Positions 49,264 through 60,070 of a stretch of 64,000 nucleotides of DNA are shown piece by piece; the first letter of the stretch is position 1; each line of letters opens with the position of its first letter. The stretch lies in assembly GCA_027627225.1 (NCBI GenBank), contig JAPFQT010000078.1, positions 775,001 through 839,000 on the forward strand. Reading direction: 5' to 3'. The translations under genes were made by a program, and so were the position numbers. Under the pieces are notes generated by a model. It did not search any database. It was not told the DNA's origin and worked only from the letters and a program-made list of their open reading frames with translations. Source of the DNA: Congeria kusceri (taxonomy: Eukaryota > Mollusca > Bivalvia > Myida > Dreissenidae).

Positions 49264-49662
49264 ACAACAGACGCCGGAGGATGACTGACCACAATATCTC
49301 TCAGTTCGAGATCAGTTGAGCTAAAAATCTGTTGGGTGCAACCACACTACATTTGGGCAGCGTTTCACTGCTTTAGCAACTGTTGTTGTTGATCTCCATG
49401 TCATCTTACCTTGGCAATACCTCGGGTTGCAATCCTCAACTCAATAGCTACCACAACCAAGGTCACTTCTGTCGGTACAGGTCCTGTGTCTGGCTCGAGT
49501 TCCATTCCAGCTGTTTATTCCCCGGCTGACCAATCTATTTTCTGTACATCACTGCCAGGCCCATCTGTTCGGGTATGTGTGTAAATACAACTAAATAATA
49601 TTGGCACTCATGTGGATGTTGTGTTAATAATTATAAGTGAAGACTTCATCAAGCTTTATATT

Positions 49663-50698
49663 AACAAGAACTGTCTCAGAACAGCGCGTTCGACTATTCA
49701 ACCGCTTTGTCAGAGTTATCAGCCTTTATCACTACAAAAAAAGAGGCATACTTCTCCTAAAATGCTGGTCACAGATATGTGCCTTGGTCAGTGACCTTAT
49801 ATAATGACCTTGAAGACATGTGTGATCTTTTAGTTGAATATCTGTAGCAGATATAGAGATAATCCTACTAAACTGTAGGTCAGAGCTATGGGCCTTGGTC
49901 AGTGACCTTATACCATGACCCTGAAGACATGTGTAAAGTTTCAATTGAATATCTGTAGTAGTTATAGAGATATAGAGTTGTTGCACGCGAACTTTAACCT
50001 GAATTCATAAGTACAAAAAGGGGCATATTTCTGCTAAATTATTGGTCAGAGTTATAGGCCTTGGTCCGTGACCTTACATAATGACCCCGAAGACATATGA
50101 AGTCGCAATGGTGTAGTGGATATGGTGTGCGCCTTGCGACCGGAGGTCCCGGATTCGATCCCCACTCAGGGAGCATTCTCAAGATCTTTCCAAAGACATC
50201 AAGTACTGGTTCTTCCCAGGAAACGCACTTGAGAGTGTCTTTATAAGCAAAGGATTTCGATGCAATCAAGCTAAAATAAATAGGTTTAAACTAAACTAAG
50301 GACATGTGTGAAGTTTCAATTGAATATCTGTAGTAGTTATAGAGATATGGAGTTGTTGCCACGCAAAATTCAACCTGAATTTTAAGTACAAAAAGGGGCA
50401 TAATTCTGCTAAATTGCAGGTCAGACTTATGGGCCTTGGTCAGTGACCTTACATAATAACCTCAAAGACATGTGTGAAGTTCTTTTGAATATCTGTAGCA
50501 GTTACAGAGATATGTACTTGTTGCACGCAATCCTTAACCTGAATTTTCTCTTGCTGCAAACCTTAACCTGACATTTCTAAGTCATATCTGTAGTAGTTAC
50601 AATTACAGTAACCTTAACCAGAGCATTATGGCGATGCGGACAAACAGGTGAGTCGTGTAGCTCGAAGTATAGTATTCGGTGAATAGTCGAGCTAAAAA
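49663..50698. mobile_element. tandem-repeat-core element with CTCGACTATTC ends, carrying a SINE
   Basis: Starts AACAAGAACTGTCTCAGAAC and AGCGCGTTCGACTATTCAAC; ends TTCGGTGAATAGTCGAGCTA. The core has ~145-bp units with GGGCCTTGGTCAGTGACCTT, AAGACATGTGTGAAGTTTC and AATATCTGTAGTAGTTATAG. One unit is interrupted by the SINE at 50101-50298. Confidence 0.75.
50101..50298 (+). mobile_element. tRNA-derived SINE nested in a tandem-repeat element
   Basis: Well-preserved head: GTCGCAATGGTGTAGTGGAT, then CTTGCGACCGGAGGTCCC and GGATTCGATCCCCACTC. Core TACTGGTTCTTCCCAGGAAA and GAGAGTGTCTTTATAA, end AGGTTTAAACTAAACTA. It splits a repeat unit: GAAGACATATGAAG-like sequence is on the left and GGACATGTGTGAAG on the right, consistent with a diverged target-site duplication of about 12 bp. 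Confidence 0.8.
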
Positions 50699-50990
50699 TG
50701 TAAATACTCAACAGGTCACCTGTACTTGTAAAGCAACAGAAGGGTGATTTTGGCAGGTAGATAATCAAACATTATCAAATATGCCGGTATAGGTTGTTAA
50801 ACAGACATAAATACTGTTTGCATAAACATTTACCACACTACTTAAAAAGGTTTATATTGCACATGTATTTATTACCCGTAATAGTCTACATTTGATGTTA
50901 CTCTGTATGTATGTCAAGACCATATAGAGTTCATATGCTGACAGTAAATGCATTTAAACATTTGAGTTCTATAACACTAAACTAAGTTAC

Positions 50991-51060
50991 CAGGCCTGTT
51001 GAACAGTTGGCCTGATACTGGGAGGATCATGTCCAAAGCCTCTTCCTGGGTCTCCACAGC
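50991..51060 (-). CDS. possible isolated internal exon, unrecognised
   Basis: The minus strand has a 70-bp, locally GC-rich segment bounded by an acceptor (TGTCATTGCCAG|GCTGTGG) and a donor (AGGCCTG|GTAACTT). Two frames are open: AVETQEEALDMILPVSGQLF... in phase 0, and CGDPGRGFGHDPPSIRPTV... in another, which extends upstream through an alternative acceptor (ATCTTCCAG). Neither gives a domain I recognise, and no partner exon was identified. Confidence 0.3.
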
Positions 51061-51463
51061 CTGGCAATGACATACTGGAAGATATGGTGAACATATAAAT
51101 CAATGAGTATATACAAACACACACTTTTTTAAAACTATATTTAAATAATAATGCTATGGTGGTTATGTTTTTTGCTGTATGATTTTGTTTTATGCTTGTC
51201 TTTTTCTTTCGGAACACCCCATGTATATGGACATATATGTTACGTGAATTCTGAATACAATTAGAATTTTGTTATTTTTCAAAATGGTACATTACATTCA
51301 TATCGATTTAATGTCTACTACTAATGTTCCTTCGCCTGCAAATGTGTCATTGATGACCAGTGTTATATTATTAAAAGTAGTTTTGTCAATTGGAATTTGT
51401 CAATTGTTTGAAGAAACAAGGCCATCACATTTAGCAATGCTTTGTTATTAATTATTCGCAATT
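51061..51463. other. non-coding
   Basis: A 60-codon plus-strand frame (51269-51451) has no recognisable features. Confidence 0.4.
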
Positions 51464-51733
51464 CTAACATGATACTCCTTAATTTTTCTGTAGACAAAGA
51501 ACAAAATTATAGTTGTCAAAGTTCCCAATAAACAACACCAAAAGTAGTCCCGATTCTGAGCGGAGCATAGTAAAATAGAGTTCTCATTACAATTGCAAAA
51601 ATATTTGTCAAATCATGTTTGAATCAAAATACTTTTCGCATGTTCGTTGTTGACTGACCAATTAACAATTCTTTGTTGTTCCGATGTGTGGCTATTAAAC
51701 CACTCGGGATAACGACCTCGTGGTTTAATTGGA
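51464..51733. mobile_element. palindrome-ended MITE, truncated at its centre
   Basis: Matches 9292-9628 from CATGATACTCCTTAATTTTT through GTAGTCCCGATTCTGAGCGG to CCTCGTGGTTTAATT, where it stops; the second half of the palindrome is missing. Confidence 0.7.
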
Positions 51734-52124
51734 GATGGGCTCTGCTTTGTTAGGGTCTACAAAATTCACAGATTGGAGCAATGTCTGGAATATATCTGTT
51801 CTCTGCTTTGTCTGTATGCATACAAATCATTTTGCAAAAGGTGAATTCTCCTTTTATAGTGTACTATCTGCTAATGTATTCTCTTATTCTGTGAAGTAAG
51901 TTGAGGTATCACAAAATAGTTTAAGTCCTGACCAAAAAATCAACAAAGGGTAGTATTCAAAATTGTTGTGCTATTATGAGTTATGGTCCTTGTAAGCTTT
52001 ACTTACACCTGCTATCGTAAATCATTCTGTGCAGAATAAACACAATGCCTTTTATCATTTTTTAATTATGCTTTGCACACTCATAAATAAAAGGAAAATA
52101 ATTCAATTATCTTACAAGTCAGGT

Positions 52125-53372
52125 TCTTGCATGCAACACACCATATGGTGATGGTGATCATTTCTGCCAATTTAACTGAAAATCCCAGCATGCATGACAA
52201 TATTATGCTCTTGACAATTATTTGACCTTTGACCTTAATTAGTGACCTTGAAGTTTGAGCTACAGACCTGGTTCTTAAACGCCACGTGCCGTCTCATAAT
52301 GATCATCACTTCTGCAAAGTAATTTTAAAATTCTTCCATGCCGGGCAAAATTATACTTTGACCAAAGGACCTGGTTGTTGCATGCCACATGCTGTCTCAT
52401 TATGCTTATCAAGTCAAGTCATTTGAAAATTCTTCCATGCTGAACACAATTATGCTGCGACAGAGTCCATGGTATTAATTATTTTATTTGACCTTTGACC
52501 TTTAAATGTGACCATGACCTTGGCCCTAGTTGTTGCGCATGACACACCGTCTTATAATGGTCATCACTTCTGCTAATTTATTTGAAAATCCTATAAAGTT
52601 ATTGTCTGGACAAGAATCTTAACATATGTACATTAACTTGATCTTTGAACTTTAAGTGCGACCTTGACCTTGGACCAAGGCATCTGATTTTTTGCATGCC
52701 ACACACCGGCGCATAATACTTATCACTTATACCTAGTTATTTGAAAATCCTTTCCCTGCTGGACAACAGTATGCTCCGGACAGGGTCTATGGCTTAATTT
52801 CTGGTATTTGACACTGGACTTTAAGTGTAACCTTGACATTGGACGAAGGGACCTGGTTTTTGTGTGCGACACACCATCTCACTGCTTAGCACTTCAGCCA
52901 AGTTATTTGAAAACCCTTCTCTGCTGGATAAAATTATGCTCCGACAGTATCTATGGCTTAAATTCTTATATTTGACCTTTGACCTTTAAGTGAGACTTGA
53001 CCTTGGTCCTAGGGAACTGGTTCTTGTGCACGACAAACAGTCGCACCATGCTTAACACTTGGGCTAATTTATTTCAAATTCTTTCCATGCTGGACAATAT
53101 TATGCTCCGGACAGGGTCTATGGCTTAAATTGTTATATTTGACCTTTGACCTTTAAGTGTGACCTGGAACTTGGACATAGGGACCTGGTTCTAGCGAGTG
53201 ACACACTGTCTCATTTTGTTTAACATTTTATTTGAAAATCCTCCAATGCTGGACAAAGTTGTTGTTCGGACAAGAATCTGAACATACATACACACGTACC
53301 TATGTACGTACACATGGACAGGGTAAACACTATTAGCCTAGCCATCATTGATGGTGGGGGCATAAAAAAGCT
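52125..53372. mobile_element. tandem-repeat-core element (~165-bp units), GGGGGCATAA end
   Basis: Seven or so units with TTGACCTTTGACCTTTAAGT, GGACCTGGTTCTTG, CACACNGTCTCATNATG and GGACAANATTATGCTCCGGA blocks. The right end is GTACCTATGTACGTACAC, then the hairpin CCATCATTGATGG and TGGGGGCATAAAAA. The left end is not clear. Confidence 0.75.
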
Positions 53373-54189
53373 GCACATGATTCTAAAACAATTATATTTA
53401 TCACTTGTCAAACAAGATTTTTTCTTTGCGTCAGTAACTCAGCAGCATATCTATGAATGTGAAAAGCAGTAAATGTTCTATTGTCCGAAGTTAGTGAAGG
53501 AAATTATGTCACATAAATATCTATTTAACCATCTAAAAGGCACTACACATTATACCATTTTAATATATTGTTTAATTGCCAGAGAGTCTGTATTATCAGA
53601 ACAGCAATGCTTTCATTGTAGCAAGACATAAGCTTTCTTTTTCATCTTGTAAGACAGCACCAATCATAACTGCAATAACAAAGAAATGTCATAGAATAAT
53701 AGAAACAGATACACTGGTTTAGCTATAATAACTTGAAAATGAATTTGCTGGATTATTGCGCCATGCCACTGAAATTGATTGATTCTTAATATCATATACA
53801 CCATAACAGGGTTAGGGTCTGCCTAAATCATATTTATGACGGGTGTTTGTCATGCAATCAAGAAAGACTTGATACAACAGTACATTCTCAAAATTACTGA
53901 GTTTGTCTACACATAAAAAACATCGAAATCATTTTAGAATTTAACAGTATTTTTTCTGCATTTCATCGGTGTATAAACTGTCGGGAAAATTTGGGACCAA
54001 CTGAAGATGCGTCACTAAAACCATGGGATTAGATGAATGTGAAGTTAACGGAGGCTTACATGTGGGATGAGCTCGCCTCAAAAGCAAATGAAGGAAACAC
54101 ACTCAATATGTCATCATATTTTCGTAGATTGGTCAGGATTAAGATAGCAGTATTTTGTGGAATTTGATTTTCAACTACTTGTCGGTTTT
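53373..54189. other. non-coding
   Basis: Nothing recognised. Confidence 0.5.
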
Positions 54190-54285
54190 AGAAACCTTAA
54201 CCAGAGCATTATGATGATGCCGACAAATGGGTGAGTAGTATAGCTCAAAATATTCAGTGAATAATTGAGCTAATAATGGTGAAGG
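54190..54285. mobile_element. solo 3' end of a CTCGACTATTC-type element
   Basis: ACCTTAACCAGAGCATTATG, ATGCCGACAAATGGGTGAGT and ATTCAGTGAATAATTGAGCT match the right arm of 49663-50698 (50608-50695) but no matching core or left end precedes it. Confidence 0.6.
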
Positions 54286-54439
54286 AAATGCGTAAAAACT
54301 TTAAAGGCAGACATATTTGTTTTGTAATAATTTTTTTATCTAACACTTTTATCACAAATTGTGCAAGTGTTGGAGTAGGAGTGCTTTTCAGTGTATATAC
54401 AGTATGAAGTTTCACTACAATAGCTCAATTTTAACTGGT

Positions 54440-54660
54440 ATTATGGTATGGAAACCATATTTCTTTTTTGATAACAGTGACCTGGGCTCCACCATCGTCA
54501 TTTGCAATCCACAGCGAGGTCTCTATATAACATATCTATATCTGAAGTTCCATAACTATATCTCAATGTATATGCAAGTAATTAATCAGAAACTATTAGT
54601 TCTATTTGCATTAACATTGACACTGACCACACCCAAAAAATAATAATCCCAAACGAGCTC
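54440..54660. repeat. decayed GACCTTGACC-type repeat units
   Basis: TTTGCAATCCACAGCGAGGT and CTATATCTCAATGTATATGC resemble the units at 45640-46260. Confidence 0.45.
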
Positions 54661-55785
54661 TGTAAATCAGATTTCTACACACACTGTGTTTTTGCTTTTT
54701 TTCACTGTCGGGGGAATGGTGGCGTGGCCCATCAAGAGGGGAATTAAACGGTAAAAGGGGAATTTTCGAGAATCTGGTAAAACCATTTTTATAATATTAT
54801 ACTATGTAAAATAAACAGGCGTAAATTGTTATCATTACACAAATTGTTTAATTTACTGACACCGATCGGTCTGTACTTCTCCATGATAAAATCATGTCTG
54901 GTTACTATAGAGATTGATAATAGCAGCCGCATGTAATCCTTGTGGAAAACGCGTATTTGCTGCATAATAATTTTATGCACTGTGCAGCATTCATAATGAT
55001 ATAAAATATTAATATGAAATATATCTAAACATCGTAGTAAAATTTGTTAGTTGGCTTAACTGACGTCATGTAGTTAATTTTAAATTACAAAGTGATCATA
55101 TTGTATTACATTATATTTTAACTTTAGTTAAACAAAACTAGTATACCAGACATAGAAATTAAATTTGATTAAGATTAAGGGATGGAAACTTTGAAGTTTA
55201 TATTAATAATTAAAATGCACAATTTAGGACATACCTTATATTTCGGATACACATAATTTGGATACAGAATGGGTGCTTTATTGTACTTATTGAATTGCAT
55301 TATCTTTAAAGTTTTGTGAAGTTAAAACACACAAAAAACATAGACATTAACATTTATTGAAGTTTGAGGCGTGAAAACTTTGAAGATAATAGTAATACTT
55401 TAAAACAGGCATTTTCTGACATGCACCATTTACGAATACATAAAATTCTGATACACCATGAGCGTGATCAGTGGATCTCAGGACCAATAGACTTCCTATC
55501 AAAATAGGATCCCTGCATATAAGTACATATGTCGGAATCTGCTAGTAGCAGTGCCGAATGGACGCATCACGCAAGCAATTGTGCTAGGATGTTACTAAAG
55601 CCGTGTTATCATACCCCGATAGGGATCTATATGAGGTCAACTGCGAACACATACCCCGTGAATGCTTAGCTAGGAATTTCATAAAGGGGGTGTCTTAGAT
55701 GAGCGATAATGATCAGCAGAAGAGGCACCACAGTACAACATTTAAGAAATTTAAACATGTATGTGTATGCATGCTTGAGATCAAC
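54661..55785. other. non-coding AT-rich
   Basis: Nothing recognised. Confidence 0.5.
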
Positions 55786-56060
55786 TGGAAGCACGTGCCC
55801 CCCCCCACCCCCTCATCTGTGCCTTAGGCGTTGGTCTTGTGGTCTTGGATAAGCGACATTGATCAGTTTAGGGGCACCACATATTTTCACAATCCACCTT
55901 TTCCTATTCAAATTTAATGTTAAAGGCATATACAACACATAAGCTTTGGTTGCTGCTGGGGAGAGGGGTGTGTCCTGTGCCCCCCCCCCTCCCTCCCTAG
56001 TAAATTCGGGCCTGCCCCTCCACTCGCCCATGATGTATGTAATGTTTGCTGACAGCTGCA
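55786..56060 (-). mobile_element. dispersed repeat, inverted relative of 59680-60070
   Basis: Minus-strand blocks GGTGCCCCTAAACTGATCA, AAGGCACAGATGAGGGG and GCAGGCCCGAATTTAC correspond to GTGCCGCTAAATTGATCATT, AAGGCACAGATTCAAAAGG and GCAGGCCTGGATTAATT on the plus strand at 59680-59860. Type unknown. Confidence 0.45.
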
Positions 56061-56321
56061 TGTGGTACCACACAGCAGCAGCCCCAATGTTGAGTACCAC
56101 TCAAAGGTGCAACATTTCTGTTTATCAACTTAAAATATATCAGGGACATTTATAAAGACAAGATTAGTCACAATTTTCACTAGTTTTCCACATATGCTTC
56201 AAATGTGTATTTGTAAATTTCAAAAGTAAAATCCCTATAGAATTATTTAATATATAAAATATATATACACAACTCTTTAAGTTTAACGCATACACTCATA
56301 TGCGCGTTGCCGTGACTTAGT

Positions 56322-56615
56322 TCACTGACTGCAGAACAAGAGGCCAGGGATTCCAACTGAGGACTTCCACATACAACAAAACATCGCGCCTCCACACACA
56401 GCCACCAACACCCAGCTTGAGAGCAGAGTTCTCAAGATGATGGCGCATGCACCGTATTTGATGACACTGTCCTTGCACCATTCAATGTCACAATATTCCC
56501 TCACATCAAATCTCAGTTTAAAGGCCAGCTGTTCTAGACTCTGAAAGAGCTGCTGGCAGAGACAAGCTCCATTATTCAGCAAACTCCACCTAACTGGTAC
56601 CGTTACGTAATTCAC
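56322..56615 (-). CDS. possible coding exon, unrecognised
   Basis: A 97-codon minus-strand frame in a locally GC-rich stretch contains FQSLEQLAFKLRFDVREYC, DIEWCKDSVIKYGAC and a hydrophobic tail (SSWVLVAVCGGAMFCCMW), before a TGA. Codon choice looks coding-like and Cys is frequent. A possible acceptor (GGTACCAG|TTAGG) precedes residue 8 or so. I recognise no family. It may be an exon of a minus-strand gene (compare 50991-51060) or a remnant. Confidence 0.3.
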   Translation of the reverse strand: MNYVTVPVRWSLLNNGACLCQQLFQSLEQLAFKLRFDVREYCDIEWCKDSVIKYGACAIILRTLLSSWVLVAVCGGAMFCCMWKSSVGIPGLLFCSQ

Positions 56616-56814
56616 AGGAATTCAGTGGAATGATAGACACAAGCGTTGCATGGTGTCCTAGACAATACTTTGAGAAATGATATAAATGTGAGAAGGAACA
56701 GTATGTGATGACATAAAGTTGTGAATTTTTACAGTAAAGTGCACCAGTGGAGATGTAGAATCATTGTCCAGCTGTAGTACTTTCAACAGTTAAAGTAATA
56801 GGTTACACTACATA

Positions 56815-57245
56815 TAGTTTTTCGGCATAGCTGTTTATCCCAACTTTTGACTTCTCTCAACATCCAATCAAATGTTGTGAAAATTTCCCGCCAGTAGTCC
56901 CAAATGAATAAATCCTAACACTATATCGGCTGATTTAACAAAAATCCCACTACACCGGTCATAAAAGCGTCGGTGCATCATCCCATAAAACATAGAACAC
57001 AGATCCGTAACAGGTCTTGAATACTGATGGAAAATTCAATAATGGAATAATACATTTTGCACAAAATGAAAGCTTTCGTAAAAAAGAAACGCTATTGCAA
57101 TATTTTACACGTTATTTACGTGATAATGAGCCATAAATGTGTTGCTTTGCAACGATGTAAATGAATACACCTTTTTTACATTTGAGTGTTTTCTTTTATA
57201 TTCATACACAATAGGTACAGCGACTCTTCACATAGCAAGTGTATC
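56815..57245. mobile_element. dispersed repeat (CATCCAATCAAATGTTGTGA family), longest copy
   Basis: Starts TTTTTCGGCATAGCTGTTTA and runs through TTTCCCGCCAGTAGTCCC, CGTAACAGGTCTTGAATACT and TTGCAACGATGTAA to TTCATACACAATAGGTACAG. The same blocks occur at 57935-59175 with a large gap. Confidence 0.6.
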
Positions 57246-57934
57246 TAAGACAATCCGCCCACCACATGGATCACACCGTAGAACAGGCTCCTGCTCATTG
57301 AATGAGCCAATGTTCAGCCAAAGCAACAAAACAAAGACAGAAGTTATATATACCTTGGCGTCTTATTGTAGTTTCCATATGTCTACAGTACGTATCCGCA
57401 AAGCGCATCCGCAAAATCCGTCCGCAAGCAATCACTCAGTAAGCAATTTTATGCCGATGTGAACCACATGGTATCTAACTTGTATCTAACTTGTTTAACA
57501 AAGGGCTGTTATATATAAAACATTGGGAAATTAGAAGCCTGGATGACTCTACCTAAATCTAACAAAGTACAATAACTTAGTAATAACAGGTAATCTTTCA
57601 ATGAATCATTGATGATGCTATAGATATAATTGTTGGATGCTTTATATTGTTTAAAATCCACCACATGTGAATGGCTTCATATACTGGCATAAATACTTGC
57701 AGCCAACGTAATTAAAATGTATAAAAGCTTCTTACTCAGACATTGTAACTATTTGAAAATAAAAAGAAAACTAAAATATTCTACGTTTTTTTGCGGATTC
57801 ATGGAAAAGGGTCCGTATAATAATTTATGGGGATACAGATACGGATGCTGATACGGAAATATGGAAAAGCGGTCTAAAGAACGTTGTACTTTTACTTTTA
57901 TTACATCTGAGTTAAATTTGAAATTCGTGTCAAA
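57246..57934. other. non-coding
   Basis: Short inverted ATCCGCA/TGCGGAT motifs near 57390-57420 and 57790-57860 may mark another MITE. Otherwise nothing was recognised. Confidence 0.35.
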
Positions 57935-59175
57935 TCAATGTTTAACCCAACTTTTGACCTTCCTGAATATCCAATCAAATGTTGTGAAAATTTCCCGCCA
58001 GTAGTCCCGAATGAATTAATCATAACTTTCCATCAGCTAATTTACAATAAATTGGGAACTACACTAGTCATAAACACATAGGTGCAACATCCTAAAAACA
58101 GAGCAGATGAATTCGTAACAGGTTTGGAATACTTATGGCAAATTCAACAAGAGATGTTTGTAAAACATGTACATGTATGCCCCCCCCGAATTGCAGCCAA
58201 GTCGTCAATATGTGCTATTGCTAACAGAGTTTTTCAAATATTGTATGTGCACATAAACACATGGGGAAAAAATTAAAGTTGTTGCTTTAGAAAGTAAATA
58301 TAAAGCTGAAAGAAAGATAGAGTGTAATTATGGATTTATTTTTACAGTCTATTATAATAAGGATACCTGTTTTCTTTTTGATTTAAACATCAAATAGGCA
58401 AAAACATCTCCATATATCCTACAGAAACAAAATGATTTATGGAGGCAACAGTTTTCATGTTAAATGCCCCTGTGACCTTGACCTTTGACCTCAAAATTGA
58501 CAGGCGTCTTCCTTTCCTCTCGAGTAACCTGCATACCAACTTGGATGATCGTAGGTCAAAGCGTATTCTACATATCATGTGGAAACGAAATGGTCTTCAG
58601 AGGAAACAGTTTTCATGTTACAATCCTCTGTCACCTTGACCTTTAACCTGTTGACCTCAAAATTGATAGGCGTCTTCCTTTCCCCCCAAGTAACCAGCAT
58701 ACCAACTTAAATGTAGATTAAAGTGTTCTCTAGATATTGTGTGGAAACCAATTTCAAGTTTCAAGCCCCTGTGACCTTGACCTTTGACCTGTTGACCTCA
58801 AAATCAATAGGCGTCTTCCTTTCCTCCCAAGTAACCAGCATACCAACTTAAATGATCGTAGGTCAAAGCATTATCTAGATATCGTGCAGAAACGAAATGG
58901 TCTACGGACAGACCGACCGACATCCGACTGACCGACGGACAGGTGCAAAGCAATATACCCCCACTTCATCGAAGGGGGGCATAGTAAGGGAATAAAAGTT
59001 CGCACAAAATTAGAGTTTTTGTATATGCATAACGCTTTTGAAATGATTTTACATGACATTTGACATGTTAAAAAGCAATAAATTTTGCAACGATGTAACT
59101 AACACAAGTTTTACAGTTGAGTGTTTTCTTATATATTCGTACACAATAGACACAGCGATTCTCTTAATATCAGTT
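57935..59175. mobile_element. dispersed repeat (CATCCAATCAAATGTTGTGA family), split by an insertion
   Basis: The left part (57935-58150) matches 56835-57040; the right part (59075-59175, TTGCAACGATGTAACTAACA and ATTCGTACACAATAGACACA) matches 57145-57240. Between them lies a GACCTTGACC-type element (58395-58990). Confidence 0.55.
58395..58990. mobile_element. tandem-repeat-core element (GACCTTGACC type), GGGGGGCATA end
   Basis: Three ~150-bp units with GTGACCTTGACCTTTGACCT, AGGCGTCTTCCTTTCCTC and AACGAAATGGTCT, then (CCGAC)n, the hairpin-like CCCCCACTTCATCGAAGGGG and GGCATAG. Same right arm as 25010-25376. Confidence 0.7.
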
Positions 59176-59679
59176 CTCTCACCAGAGGGATAATCTATAT
59201 TGACGGCGAAATGATCATACGCTTGCTTGCCTGCAGGTCAGTGTAGGGTCAAACTGACAGTGGACTGTTGAAAAGGCGAGATAGTTGAAAAATATCGTTG
59301 TCGACATACATGTATTGAACAATCTGTATATCAGTGAAAATATAAATTTTATTTCACCAATAAAATTCCATATATGCTCCTTTTACACTCTTGTTCCATC
59401 ATTATATAAAACCTATATTTCATAATGTAAAAGTTCAATATTACACTTACAATTTCAAAACACCTGCTTTGCATGGACCTTATGGTATCAACATCCTGAA
59501 TTTAAAGAAAACCGCATGAAACATGTTTTGTTAGTACAGTCGACCATCTTTACAACGACATTCGTTATAACGGAATATTCTACTTCCTATAGAATTTTGT
59601 TGGGCACAGATTATTCTCCATTAAACTATCTGTTTACCTTCTGTTATTCTATAATTATATTGTCGGAATTCAGGCAGGC
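59176..59679. other. non-coding
   Basis: CAGTCGACCATCTTTACAAC and GTTATAACGGAATATTC (59538-59581) resemble a Tc1/pogo-type terminal repeat; the partner end was not found. Confidence 0.35.
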
Positions 59680-60070
59680 CTGGATTAATTGGGAAGCACA
59701 AAAGGCACGTGCCTTCCCAGTTACCCCAAAGCATATGTAATATATATATGTCAATCATGATATTTTAAATTTTGAAAAGAAAAAGGAAGAAATTTGTGGT
59801 GCCGCTAAATTGATCATTGTCGCTAATCCAATACCAACGCATAAGGCACAGATTCAAAAGGAGGGGGCACAAGGGGCATGAGCTTCCAGCTGGACACAAA
59901 TCATATGCTGTGTTTTAACTTCTTAAACTTGTAATGTAAAACAAGGCCCTAGGTGGTGCCCATAAACTAATCGTTATCACTTAACTCAGACAACAGCATT
60001 AGGCAACTTGTAGGCATGGTTTCACGGTGGGAAGAGGGCACATTAGGGGCATAGGTTCACAGCTGATCCC
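59680..60070 (+). mobile_element. dispersed repeat, inverted relative of 55786-56060
   Basis: GGCCTGGATTAATTGGGAAG, GTGCCGCTAAATTGATCATT and a second, similar block (GGTGCCCATAAACTAATCGT). Type unknown. Confidence 0.45.
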
